From assembly GCF_014764445.1 (NCBI RefSeq), contig NZ_CP061721.1:2604001-2668000 (forward strand): a stretch of 64,000 nt of DNA, in the 5' to 3' direction. The notes beneath the pieces were generated by a model that saw only the letters and a program-made list of their open reading frames with translations, had not been told where the DNA came from and made no database searches. Positions 51,382-59,608 of this stretch are shown here, in pieces; position 1 is the first letter of the stretch, and every line of letters starts with the position of its first letter. The stretch is from Pseudarthrobacter sp. BIM B-2242. Lineage in GTDB: Bacteria; Actinomycetota; Actinomycetes; Actinomycetales; Micrococcaceae. The position numbers and the translations under genes were made by a program.

Positions 51382-52710
51382 TTAGACTCCTTCTACCCGC
51401 AGAACGGATGTAACTGAATTGATGACGTCCAGGCCCTTCACGGCCTCGACGGTGGCCGCAAGGGCAGCCTCTGATGCGCGGTGCGTGACAATCCGCAGTT
51501 CGGCTGATTCCACATTGGACCCGGAGTCCTTGTGGATGGTCTGCCGCATGATTTCGATGGACACGCCATGCTCCGCAAAGAGCTGGGCGATGCGGGCCAG
51601 CACGCCGGGCTGATCGGCGACGTCCAGGCCGATGTAGTAGCTGGTGGTGGCCGCTTCGATGGGCAGCGCGGGAACGTGGCCGGTGGTGGTTTCGGTCCGC
51701 TGGGGCCCGCCCAGCACCAGGCGGCGGGCGGCGGAGACAAGGTCACCCAGGACGGCAGACGCCGTCGGGGTGCCTCCTGCACCCTGGCCGTAGAACATCA
51801 GCTCACCGGCGTTTTCCGCTTCGATGAACACCGCGTTGAAGGCGCCGCGGACGGCGGCGAGCGGGTGTTCACGCGGGAGCAGCGTGGGGTGCACGCGCAC
51901 CGAAATACCTTCGGCGCCATCTGTTCCTGTGTCTGCGACCGTGAGCTTTTCAGCGATGGCCAGCAGTTTGATGACAAAACCGGCGTCCTTCGCCGCAGCA
52001 ATGTCTGCCGCGCTGACGTTGGTGATGCCCTCGCAGTAGACGTTTTCCAGGGCAAACCGCGTGTGGAAGGACAACGTGGCCAGGATAGCGGCCTTGGCGG
52101 CGGCGTCGTGGCCTTCGACGTCGGCAGTGGGGTCCGCTTCCGCGTAGCCGAGGCGCTGGGCCTCGGCGAGGGCGTCGGCGAACTGGGCGCCGGTGGAATC
52201 CATCTGGTCAAGGATGAAGTTGGTGGTGCCGTTGACGATGCCCAGCACGCGGGTGATCCGGTCGCCGGAAAGGCTGTCGCGGATGGGGCGCAGGATGGGG
52301 ATGGCGCCGGCAACTGCTGCTTCAAAGGACAGCTGCACACCGGCCTTGTCAGCCTCTTCGTAGAGGGTGGGACCGTCCTGGGCGAGCAGGGCCTTGTTGC
52401 CGGTGACCACGCAGGCGCCGTTCTGCAGCGCGGAAAGGATCAGCGTGCGGGCCGGCTCAATGCCGCCCATCAGCTCGATCACCAGGTCCGCATCCTTGAC
52501 GAGCGTCCCGGCGTCGGTGGTGAACAGTTCCTGCGGAAGCTCCACGTCGCGCTTGGCGTTCACGTTGCGCACGGCGATGCCGCTGAGCTGCAGGCGTGCA
52601 CCGGTGCGGGCGGCCAGGGCGTCGGCGTCCTCAATGAGAATCCGCGCAACCTGGGCCCCAACGTTGCCACAGCCCAGGAGGGCTACTTTCAGGGTTCGCA
52701 ATTCAGTCAT
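51382..52710 (-). CDS. hom: Homoserine dehydrogenase
   Basis: Reduces aspartate semialdehyde to homoserine, the branch point for Thr/Met. The 442-residue product has VALLGCGNVGAQVA (NAD(P) fold), GIVNGTTNFIL, and a C-terminal ACT domain from ~350 for feedback control by threonine. ATG directly follows the lysA stop (TGAATG). Confidence 0.96.
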   Translation of the reverse strand: MTELRTLKVALLGCGNVGAQVARILIEDADALAARTGARLQLSGIAVRNVNAKRDVELPQELFTTDAGTLVKDADLVIELMGGIEPARTLILSALQNGACVVTGNKALLAQDGPTLYEEADKAGVQLSFEAAVAGAIPILRPIRDSLSGDRITRVLGIVNGTTNFILDQMDSTGAQFADALAEAQRLGYAEADPTADVEGHDAAAKAAILATLSFHTRFALENVYCEGITNVSAADIAAAKDAGFVIKLLAIAEKLTVADTGTDGAEGISVRVHPTLLPREHPLAAVRGAFNAVFIEAENAGELMFYGQGAGGTPTASAVLGDLVSAARRLVLGGPQRTETTTGHVPALPIEAATTSYYIGLDVADQPGVLARIAQLFAEHGVSIEIMRQTIHKDSGSNVESAELRIVTHRASEAALAATVEAVKGLDVINSVTSVLRVEGV

Positions 52711-54204
52711 TCAGACTCCCATGTCGCGGTTGAGCAGATCTTCTTCGGTTTCCCCGCGGACAATCAGCCGGGCAGATCCGTCGCGCACCGCGACAACGCC
52801 CGGCCGGGCCAGATAGTTGTAGTTGCTTGAGAGGGCCCAGCAGTAGGCGCCGGTCCCCGGTACAGCAAGCAGATCACCGGCTGCCACGTCCTCGGGCAGA
52901 TATACATCTCTAACAACTATGTCGCCGCTCTCGCAATGTTTGCCCACCACGCGGGACAGCTGGGGCGCAGCATCCGACGTCCTGGAGGCAAGAATCGCGG
53001 AATAATCCGCGTCATAGAGCACCGGGCGGGCGTTATCGCTCATGCCGCCGTCAACTGACACATAGCGGCGCGGATGCGTAACGTTTTCCGGCTGCGTCCC
53101 GGCTGTTTCACCGGTTCCGGCGGCGGGCGCGTCGACACGGACGGTCTTCAGGGTGCCCACCTCGTACAGCGTGAAAGTGGTGCTGCCGACGATGGCGCGG
53201 CCCGGTTCGATGGAAATGCGGGGGGCGGTGATCCCCAGGTCCGCGCAGGTGGAACGCACGACGGCGGCCATCGCCTGCGCGATTTCCGCTGCCGGGCGGG
53301 GTGTGTCCACCGGGGTGTAGGCGATGCCGTAGCCGCCGCCCAGGTCCAGTTCGGGCATCACGATGGAGTACTTTTCCTGCATGGCGGCCAGGAAGCGGAG
53401 GAGCTTCTCGGCGGCCAGCGCGAAGCCGTCAGGCTCAAAGATCTGGGACCCGATGTGGCAGTGCAGTCCAAGCAGGTCAATGCCGGCGTAGCTGGTCGCC
53501 GCCGCAACGGCCTCTTCCGCCGCTGACAGGCCGGCCTGCTCGGTGGTGTCCTCCGCCATGGACAGACCGAACTTCTGGTCCTCGTGCGCGGTGGCAATGA
53601 ATTCGTGCGTGTGGGCGTGCACGCCGGGGGTCAGCCGCAGCATGACCTTGGCCTGCTCGCCGCGGCCAGAGGCAATTTTCGCCACGCGCTCCAGCTCGTC
53701 CAGGCTGTCCACCACGATGCGGCCGAGCCCCATGTCAAGGGCCCGGTTGATTTCCGCATCCGACTTGTTGTTGCCGTGCAGCGCCACGCGGGCGCCGTCG
53801 ATGCCTGCCCGTGCGGCCACGGCCAGTTCGCCGCCGGATGCAGTATCCAGGCGCAGGCCTTCCTCCTCCACCCACTTCACAACCGCGGTGCACAGGAACG
53901 ACTTGCCTGCATAGTAGACGTCCACTCCCCCGCAGATGTCAGCGAAGGCGGCATCAAAGGAATCCTTGAAGGACCGCGCCCGGGCACGGAAGTCGGCCTC
54001 GTCCATCACGAACAATGGTGTGCCGAACTGTGCCTTGAGCTCGCTGGCGGGGATGCCGTTGACGGCGAGCTCACCGGCGTCGTTCCTTTGCACACCCTGT
54101 GCCCACATCGGTTCCTGAACTGCATTCAGGTCCGCGGGAACGGCGAGCCATTCAGGGGCCAGCGGGGATGCATTGTTCAAGGGATTTCCGGTCATGGTGG
54201 TCAC
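52711..54204 (-). CDS. lysA: Diaminopimelate decarboxylase
   Basis: Last step of lysine synthesis from meso-DAP. The 497-residue alanine-racemase-fold enzyme has the PLP lysine in VYYAGKSFLC, the GGGYGI loop, EPGRAIVG, and HCESGDIV. The GTG start at 54204 overlaps the argS stop as GTGA; a start 3 codons inside (ATG) is equally likely. Confidence 0.95.
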   Translation of the reverse strand: MTTMTGNPLNNASPLAPEWLAVPADLNAVQEPMWAQGVQRNDAGELAVNGIPASELKAQFGTPLFVMDEADFRARARSFKDSFDAAFADICGGVDVYYAGKSFLCTAVVKWVEEEGLRLDTASGGELAVAARAGIDGARVALHGNNKSDAEINRALDMGLGRIVVDSLDELERVAKIASGRGEQAKVMLRLTPGVHAHTHEFIATAHEDQKFGLSMAEDTTEQAGLSAAEEAVAAATSYAGIDLLGLHCHIGSQIFEPDGFALAAEKLLRFLAAMQEKYSIVMPELDLGGGYGIAYTPVDTPRPAAEIAQAMAAVVRSTCADLGITAPRISIEPGRAIVGSTTFTLYEVGTLKTVRVDAPAAGTGETAGTQPENVTHPRRYVSVDGGMSDNARPVLYDADYSAILASRTSDAAPQLSRVVGKHCESGDIVVRDVYLPEDVAAGDLLAVPGTGAYCWALSSNYNYLARPGVVAVRDGSARLIVRGETEEDLLNRDMGV

Positions 54205-55850
54205 ATCCGTTCCGGCGCGGAAACGCCAAGGAGGTGCAGGCCGTTGGCCAGCACCTGGCTGGTGGCGTCGTTGAGCCAGAGACGGGTGCGGTTGACGTCC
54301 GTGACAGGCTCGTCGCCCATCGGAGCGATGCGGCAGGCGTCATACCAGCGGTGGTAGGCGCCTGCGATGACCTCAAGGTGGCGGGCCACGCGGTGCGGCT
54401 CGCGCAGCTCCGCGGCCTTGGCCACGATGGAGGGGTAGCTGCCCAGGTAGGAAAGCAGCTCATTTTCGGTGGCATGATCCAGCAGGGAAGCCTCGAAAAC
54501 GCTGCGGTCCACACCGGCGGCAACGGCGTTGCGGGCCGCACCGCGGGTGCGGGCGTGGGCGTACTGCACGTAGAAGACAGGGTTCTCGTTGCTGTGCTTC
54601 TTGAGCAGGTCCGGGTCCAGCGTCAGCGGAGAGTCCGCCGGGAAGCGGGCCAGCGAATAGCGGACGGCGTCCTTCCCGAGCCAGTCGATAAGGTCCTTGA
54701 GCTCGATGATGTTGCCTGCGCGCTTGGACAGCTTGGCACCGTTGACGGAGACCAACTGGCCGATCAGCACCTCGATGTTGACCTCGGGGTCGTCTCCGGC
54801 TGCCGCCGCGATTGCCTTGAGGCGGTGGATGTACCCGTGGTGGTCCGCGCCGAGCAGGTAGATCTTCTCGGTGAAGCCGCGGTCCTTCTTGGAGAGGTAG
54901 TACGCGGCATCGGCGGCGAAGTAGGTGGGCTCGCCGTTCGCCCGGATCATCACGCGGTCCTTGTCGTCGCCAAAGTCCGTGGTTCGGAGCCAGACCGCAC
55001 CGCCGTCGTCGAACACGTGGCCCTGCTCGCGAAGGCGGGCAACGGCACTTTCGATCGCGCCGGCGTCGTGCAGTTCCTGCTCGGAGAAGAACACGTCGAA
55101 CTCGACGCCGAAGTCTGCGAGCGTGGCCTGGATGTCCTTCATCTGGGCCTCGTAAGCCGCAGCGCGAATGACGGGAATCGCGGCCACTTCAGTCAGTTCG
55201 CGAATGTCCGGGTGTGCGGTGAGTACGTCGTGGCCGAGATCGGCGATGTACTGGCCGGGGTAGCCGCCGTCGGGTACGGGCAGGCCGTGAAGCCGGTTGT
55301 AGACCGACTGGGCGAAGGTGTTCATCTGCGTGCCGGCGTCGTTGATGTAATACTCGGCGGTGACCTCGGCGCCGGATGCACGCAGGACGCGTGCAATGGC
55401 GTCGCCCAGGGCCGCCCAGCGGGTGTGGCCGATGTGCAGGGGGCCGGTGGGGTTCGCCGAAACGAACTCCATGTTGACCACGTGGCCGGCGAGCGCGGAG
55501 TTCCTGCCGTATTCCGGACCGGCTTCGACGATGGCCTTGGCGAGGGCACCTGCGGCGCCGGCGTCAACGGTGATGTTCAGGAAGCCTGGACCGGCGATGT
55601 CCACGGCCGAGACGCCGTCGATGGTCTTCAGCCGGGTGCTGAGGACCGTGGCGAATTCGCGCGGGTTGGTGCCGGCCTGCTTGGACAGCTGCAGGGCGAT
55701 GTTGGTGGCCCAGTCGCCGTGCTCCCGGTTCTTCGGTCGCTCCACGCGCACCTCATCAGGGACAGCTGATGCGGAAAGCCCGATTTCGCCGGCGGCGACG
55801 GCGTCTTTCAGGCAGGCGGATATGGCGAGGGAAAGTTCTTCGGGAGTCAC
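54201..55850 (-). CDS. argS: Arginyl-tRNA synthetase
   Basis: A class I synthetase of 549 residues with HIGH-type PTGPLHIGHTRWAALGD and the KLSKRAGN (KMSKS-like) loop. The C-terminal DALR domain is present. GTG 55850 follows TAGGCT by 6 nt, so the message is probably leaderless. Heads the lysA-hom-thrC-thrB operon. Confidence 0.96.
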   Translation of the reverse strand: MTPEELSLAISACLKDAVAAGEIGLSASAVPDEVRVERPKNREHGDWATNIALQLSKQAGTNPREFATVLSTRLKTIDGVSAVDIAGPGFLNITVDAGAAGALAKAIVEAGPEYGRNSALAGHVVNMEFVSANPTGPLHIGHTRWAALGDAIARVLRASGAEVTAEYYINDAGTQMNTFAQSVYNRLHGLPVPDGGYPGQYIADLGHDVLTAHPDIRELTEVAAIPVIRAAAYEAQMKDIQATLADFGVEFDVFFSEQELHDAGAIESAVARLREQGHVFDDGGAVWLRTTDFGDDKDRVMIRANGEPTYFAADAAYYLSKKDRGFTEKIYLLGADHHGYIHRLKAIAAAAGDDPEVNIEVLIGQLVSVNGAKLSKRAGNIIELKDLIDWLGKDAVRYSLARFPADSPLTLDPDLLKKHSNENPVFYVQYAHARTRGAARNAVAAGVDRSVFEASLLDHATENELLSYLGSYPSIVAKAAELREPHRVARHLEVIAGAYHRWYDACRIAPMGDEPVTDVNRTRLWLNDATSQVLANGLHLLGVSAPERM

Positions 55851-55856
55851 CCCTCT

Positions 55857-55862
55857 AGCCTA
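55857..55862 (-). promoter_or_regulatory. -10 box of argS operon, leaderless type
   Basis: TAGGCT on the minus strand, 6 nt, then GTG at 55850. Confidence 0.55.
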
Positions 55863-56020
55863 CCGGGGGCCGCCACATGCACGAATTCGGGCACCGCAGG
55901 TGACCACGCGGGGCGCTCGATGGCGCACAGCGGACGCACTGCTGGTTCACAGGGTGAACCATTACGCTGAATCCGACGTTGAGTACACCGTAAGCACCCA
56001 GCCCACGAAACGAGCCCCCT

Positions 56021-56488
56021 ATGAGACCGTCAGTCCGCAAGAGTGTTTTCGCCGGAATCGCCGGCCTGTCCCTCGCCGGAACCGTGGCCGGCTGTGCGCC
56101 GTCCGCAGCCCCTGCTGTCCCCTCGTCCGAAAACAACTCCACCGGCGCTTCCACGCCGTCGGACACCTCATCAACCCTGGCTGGCAGCGGTTCCGTGTAC
56201 CAGGACGGCACCTACAGTGCCGATGGCACCTATGTTTCGCCGAACGGCACCGAAACCGTCGGCGTTGAACTGACACTGGCCTCGGGCACTGTCACGGCCG
56301 TCAACATCACTCAGCACCCGTCCAACCCGAACACGCGCAAGTTCCAGGGTGAATTCGCCGGCGGGATTGCGGCGCAGGTAGTAGGCAAGAGCATCGACGA
56401 ACTCAACGTGTCCAAGGTCGCAGGCTCCTCCCTCACCAGCGGCGGTTTCAACCAGGCCGTAGAAACGATCAAGTCCGAGGCCCAGTAG
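56021..56488 (+). CDS. FMN-binding domain lipoprotein
   Basis: A 155-residue exported lipoprotein. The signal peptide ends in the lipobox TVAGC (Cys at about 25), followed by a Ser/Thr/Pro linker and one FMN_bind domain beginning GVELTLASGTVTAVNI. The C-terminal SSLTSGGFNQAVETIK is where the flavinylated Thr of this family lies (usually S-G-A-T; here SLTSGG). ApbE, the transferase that attaches FMN to such threonines, is encoded right after it (3 bp). It would carry electrons at the outer face of the membrane. Confidence 0.9.
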   Translation: MRPSVRKSVFAGIAGLSLAGTVAGCAPSAAPAVPSSENNSTGASTPSDTSSTLAGSGSVYQDGTYSADGTYVSPNGTETVGVELTLASGTVTAVNITQHPSNPNTRKFQGEFAGGIAAQVVGKSIDELNVSKVAGSSLTSGGFNQAVETIKSEAQ

Positions 56489-56491
56489 GCC

Positions 56492-57364
56492 GTGCCGAAG
56501 CCTGCCTGGGAGGACTTCCGCTTCGACGGGATCGGTACCCGTTGGGAAATCTCCACGCCCTTGCCGCTTTCGGGCACCATCCGCGCGCGGCTGCTGTCCC
56601 TGGTGGAAAAGTACGACGGCGAGTGGTCCCGTTTCAGGCCCGATTCCACCGTCAGTGCCATGGCCCGTGAGCCCGGGCGGTACGAGCTGCCGGCGGAGGC
56701 TGCGGTGCTGGGGCAGCTGTACCGTTCGCTGTACGGCATAACGGCGGGAGCCATGACTCCGCTCATTGGCAGCAGCCTGGAACGGTTGGGATACGACGCG
56801 GCATACTCCCTCCAATCTGCAGGTTCGCCCGTGGCGCCGCCGCGGTGGGATGAAGCCCTTGACTGGGATGGTGCGGTGCTCACCACCAGCGCGCCCGTCG
56901 TCCTGGATATCGGCGCCGCCGGAAAGGGCCAGCTGGTGGACCTCCTGGCGGCTGAGCTCCGCTCCTGTGGCGAAGACAGTTTCATTGTTGACGCCAGCGG
57001 AGACATGCTTTACTGCGGTTCTGATCCGGTATCCGTTGCGTTGGAACATCCATATGATCCCGCCAAGGCAATCGGTACAGTTCAGGTCTCCGCGGGCGCC
57101 TTGTGCGCTTCCGCCGCAAACCGCCGGGTGTGGGGCGACGGCCTGCATCATGTGCTGGACGGCACCACAGGCCGGCCCGTCACCACGGCTGTCGCCACCT
57201 GGACCATGGCGGAGAGCACCATGGTTGCTGATGCGCTGGCGACGGCATTGTTCTTCGTCCCCGGCGCGGTGCTGGAACAGACCTTCGATTTCTCCTGGCT
57301 GACCGTGTTTTCAGATGGCAGTGCCGCGTATTCGGGCGGATTTGAAGGGACACTGTTCACATGA
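56492..57364 (+). CDS. FAD:protein FMN transferase (ApbE family)
   Basis: Transfers FMN from FAD to a Thr on exported proteins. The 290-residue product has the ApbE pattern: GIGTRWEI, DIGAAGKGQLVD, VDASGDML, and HHVLDGTTGRP, with AESTMVADALATALF. There is no signal peptide; many ApbE proteins are exported, but this one seems cytoplasmic, which is unusual if the target is a lipoprotein. GTG start. Its stop overlaps the next gene ATG by 4 bp (ATGA). Confidence 0.9.
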   Translation: MPKPAWEDFRFDGIGTRWEISTPLPLSGTIRARLLSLVEKYDGEWSRFRPDSTVSAMAREPGRYELPAEAAVLGQLYRSLYGITAGAMTPLIGSSLERLGYDAAYSLQSAGSPVAPPRWDEALDWDGAVLTTSAPVVLDIGAAGKGQLVDLLAAELRSCGEDSFIVDASGDMLYCGSDPVSVALEHPYDPAKAIGTVQVSAGALCASAANRRVWGDGLHHVLDGTTGRPVTTAVATWTMAESTMVADALATALFFVPGAVLEQTFDFSWLTVFSDGSAAYSGGFEGTLFT

Positions 57365-59067
57365 GCCCCGTTGTTACCCCCACCGCTTTTTCACCGGCCG
57401 GCCGGCTGGATACCATGCTGGGCAAGTACACGATGTACCGGCTGATCCTGCTGGTCCTGGCTGCCCTTGCCGTGTACAGCCTCTTACTGAACGCTCTCGG
57501 CTGGCTGACGTTCGGCCTACCCCAGATGCTGCTGCATTTGGCCCTCTGCCTTGGGCTGACGTACGCCTCCAACCGGGGCCTGGCTGCACTGTTCCATGTG
57601 CGGCCACATTCAGAATCGTCACTGATCACGGGCCTGCTGCTGTACTTCCTGTTCTGGCCTTCATTTGTGCCCATGGACGTGGCCGGCGTCGCGCTGGCCT
57701 GTGTGCTGGCATCCGCCTCCAAATACGCCCTTGCCTGGCGTGGCCGGCACGTTTTCAACCCTGCTGCGGCCGGTGCCTTCGTGACCGGTCTGACCGGGCT
57801 GAATGTCGCCACGTGGTGGGCCGCGACCCCTGCGATGTTGTGGCTGCTGGTTCCTGGCGTCCTGCTGGTGGTTTATCGCACCAGGAAGTTCCTCATGGCC
57901 ACCGTCTTCCTCGTGGTGGCTACCTCGATTGTGACCGCGGAACTGCTGCAGGCCGGGATGTCTCTCGGCAGCTCGCTCTGGCAGGCCCTGGCGCAGCGGC
58001 CCCTGCTCTTTTTTGTCGGCTTTATGCTGACCGAGCCTCTGACTCTTCCGCCACGACGCTGGCAGCAGCTCGCGCTTGCGGCCGTTGTTGGTGTGGTCTT
58101 CGCGGTGCCGTACAACTTTGGCTTCATCGCCAACTCCCCCGAACTGGCCCTTCTTGTGGGCAACCTCCTGGCTTTCGTCGCAGGCCAGCGGGGCGGCGTG
58201 AAGCTGACGTTCGCCGGCTCCCGTGCTCTGACGCCCAGCACCACGGAATTCGCCTTCGAACCGTCCCGCCCCGTCCGTTTTGTGCCGGGACAGTACATGG
58301 AGCTGGACCTGCCGCAGGCTGAATCGGACGGAAAAGGCCGACGCCGGGTTTTCAGCCTGACCAGCGCCCCCGGTTCCGGCACGGTGAAGTTTGGCGTTCG
58401 GACGTCCGAGCCACTGTCCGCCGCCAAGAAAGCCCTCCTGGGCCTGAAGCCTGGCGACCACGTGACAGCCACCTCCGTGGGGGGCGACTTCGTGCTTCCC
58501 CGGGATCCCCGGACTCCCGTGCTGCTCATCGCCGCCGGCATCGGCATCACCCCGTACCTTGCTCATCTGGCTTCCGGGGCGGGCCGGGAACGGGATGTGG
58601 TGCTGCTGATCCTGGCACGGAACTCCCACGAGATTGCTTACGCGAGCGAACTGGAGGCGTCCGGGGCGCGGATCATTGCGCGCATCGCTGACGGGTCGGC
58701 CCCTCCGCCGTTCATTGCCGACGCCCGCGCTGGGGTCTCGAGTGGCATCGGTGTCTCAAGTGGCGCCGGCGCGACTACGGGCAGCGACGCAACGGCTGGC
58801 AACGGTTCAAGAAGTGACGGTGCGATGAGTGATGGCGCAATGAGTGACGCCGCGATAAGTGACAGCGCGATTGCTGTCACCCCGGCTGCGGACGGCCTCA
58901 ACCCAGGCGCCAGGCTCGACGGGGCCATGCTGAAAGCCTTGGTTCCCGACATTGCCAACCGCAGCGTCTACGTCTCCGGGTCGCCCGCCAGCGTCGCTTC
59001 GCTGCGTCGTGCGGCCAAACAGGCCGGGGCGCACCGCGTGCACGTGGACTCGTTTTCCGGCTACTGA
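57361..59067 (+). CDS. RnfD/NqrB-like membrane protein fused to NAD(P)H:flavin reductase domain
   Basis: A 568-residue protein. The N-terminal half (to ~280) has ~9 membrane helices resembling RnfD/NqrB, with GRHVFNPAAAGAF and TEPLTLPPRRW; no SGAT-like FMN-attachment Thr is visible. From ~285 is a ferredoxin-reductase domain: RRVFSLTSAP for FAD and LLIAAGIGITPYL for NAD(P)H. At ~450-511 a Gly/Ser/Ala-rich insert holds four 5-residue repeats, S-D-x-A-(M/I). It probably takes electrons from NAD(P)H and passes them across the membrane to the FMN lipoprotein. Confidence 0.87.
   Translation: MSPVVTPTAFSPAGRLDTMLGKYTMYRLILLVLAALAVYSLLLNALGWLTFGLPQMLLHLALCLGLTYASNRGLAALFHVRPHSESSLITGLLLYFLFWPSFVPMDVAGVALACVLASASKYALAWRGRHVFNPAAAGAFVTGLTGLNVATWWAATPAMLWLLVPGVLLVVYRTRKFLMATVFLVVATSIVTAELLQAGMSLGSSLWQALAQRPLLFFVGFMLTEPLTLPPRRWQQLALAAVVGVVFAVPYNFGFIANSPELALLVGNLLAFVAGQRGGVKLTFAGSRALTPSTTEFAFEPSRPVRFVPGQYMELDLPQAESDGKGRRRVFSLTSAPGSGTVKFGVRTSEPLSAAKKALLGLKPGDHVTATSVGGDFVLPRDPRTPVLLIAAGIGITPYLAHLASGAGRERDVVLLILARNSHEIAYASELEASGARIIARIADGSAPPPFIADARAGVSSGIGVSSGAGATTGSDATAGNGSRSDGAMSDGAMSDAAISDSAIAVTPAADGLNPGARLDGAMLKALVPDIANRSVYVSGSPASVASLRRAAKQAGAHRVHVDSFSGY
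58813..58872 (+). repeat. Four 15-bp in-frame repeats inside the reductase domain
   Basis: Units at 58813, 58828, 58843 and 58858, consensus AGTGAYGGYGCRATG, encode SDGAM, SDGAM, SDAAI and SDSAI. They form part of a longer low-complexity insert. Confidence 0.9.
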
Positions 59068-59226
59068 GTTGCTATCCGATATGGGTGACATGTGTGGGCT
59101 TGTCGCAGGGATCATTTAGTGGAATTTTGGGCAGTGAGGCGGCTTGGGGGACCACGTTTTCCATTGCGGGCCAACATCCTGCTAAGCTCTAGGACGTCCC
59201 GCCAGCAACGGCAGGATCCCTGAATT

Positions 59227-59299
59227 GCCCTCGTAGCTCAGGGGATAGAGCGTCTGCCTCCGGAGCAGAAGGTCGTAGGTTCGAATCCTATCGAGGGCA
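59227..59299 (+). tRNA. tRNA-Arg (CCG)
   Basis: A 73-nt cloverleaf with acceptor stem GCCCTCG/CGAGGGC, discriminator A, D-arm GCTCAGGGGATAGAGC, anticodon loop CTCCGGA with anticodon CCG, and T-loop GGTTCGAATCC. The CCA end is not encoded. It decodes CGG, which is common in high-GC genomes. Confidence 0.97.
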
Positions 59300-59304
59300 C
59301 AGAT

Positions 59305-59337
59305 AAAACCCCACCGCTGAACGAGCGGTGGGGTTTT
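59305..59337 (+). terminator. Terminator after tRNA-Arg
   Basis: A 14-bp stem AAAACCCCACCGCT/AGCGGTGGGGTTTT with loop GAACG. Confidence 0.93.
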
Positions 59338-59432
59338 CTGCGCTCCGGCTGAGAACTCAGTCATCCGCCGCAGAGCCAAGGTCCGGAATGCTGGCCGTCT
59401 GCAAGTCGAACCTCACGAGGGGGAACCTCACG

Positions 59433-59575
59433 AATGCGGTTTCAGGCACTCAAACTCAGCAATGCGACTTCGGGCACTCGTAACCCAGGAGTGCGGCTTC
59501 AGGGAGCAAACTCAGCAACGCCGCTTCAGGCACTCGAAACCTCAGGAGTGCGATTTAGGCAGCAAAACGTCAGGG
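59433..59575. repeat. Degenerate tandem repeat, about five 27-30 bp units
   Basis: Units start at 59433, 59461, 59490, 59517 and 59547. Shared core: (A/G)TGCGGYTTCAGGCACTCR followed by AACTCAG. They are imperfect, with alternate 'GGCACTC' and 'GGGAGC/GGCAGC' forms. A short GAACCTCACGA direct repeat (59408-59434) precedes. With the surrounding sequence this fills the 309-bp gap between the tRNA terminator and the HNH gene; no ORF or promoter is recognisable there. Confidence 0.8.
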
Positions 59576-59608
59576 AGTCCAACGATCAGGCTCTCGGTCC
59601 GCTCATTC

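Noticed and set aside
51532..52830. Opposite-strand 432-codon frame over hom
   Set aside because: Shadow of a certain gene.
54099..55769. Opposite-strand 556-codon frame over argS and lysA
   Set aside because: Same reason: shadow of certain genes.
59068..59226. Small gene between the reductase fusion and tRNA-Arg
   Set aside because: No frame with a start signal or family resemblance; it most likely holds the tRNA promoter.
59433..59575. CRISPR array
   Set aside because: The units are imperfect tandem repeats without constant repeat/spacer alternation, and no cas gene is present.
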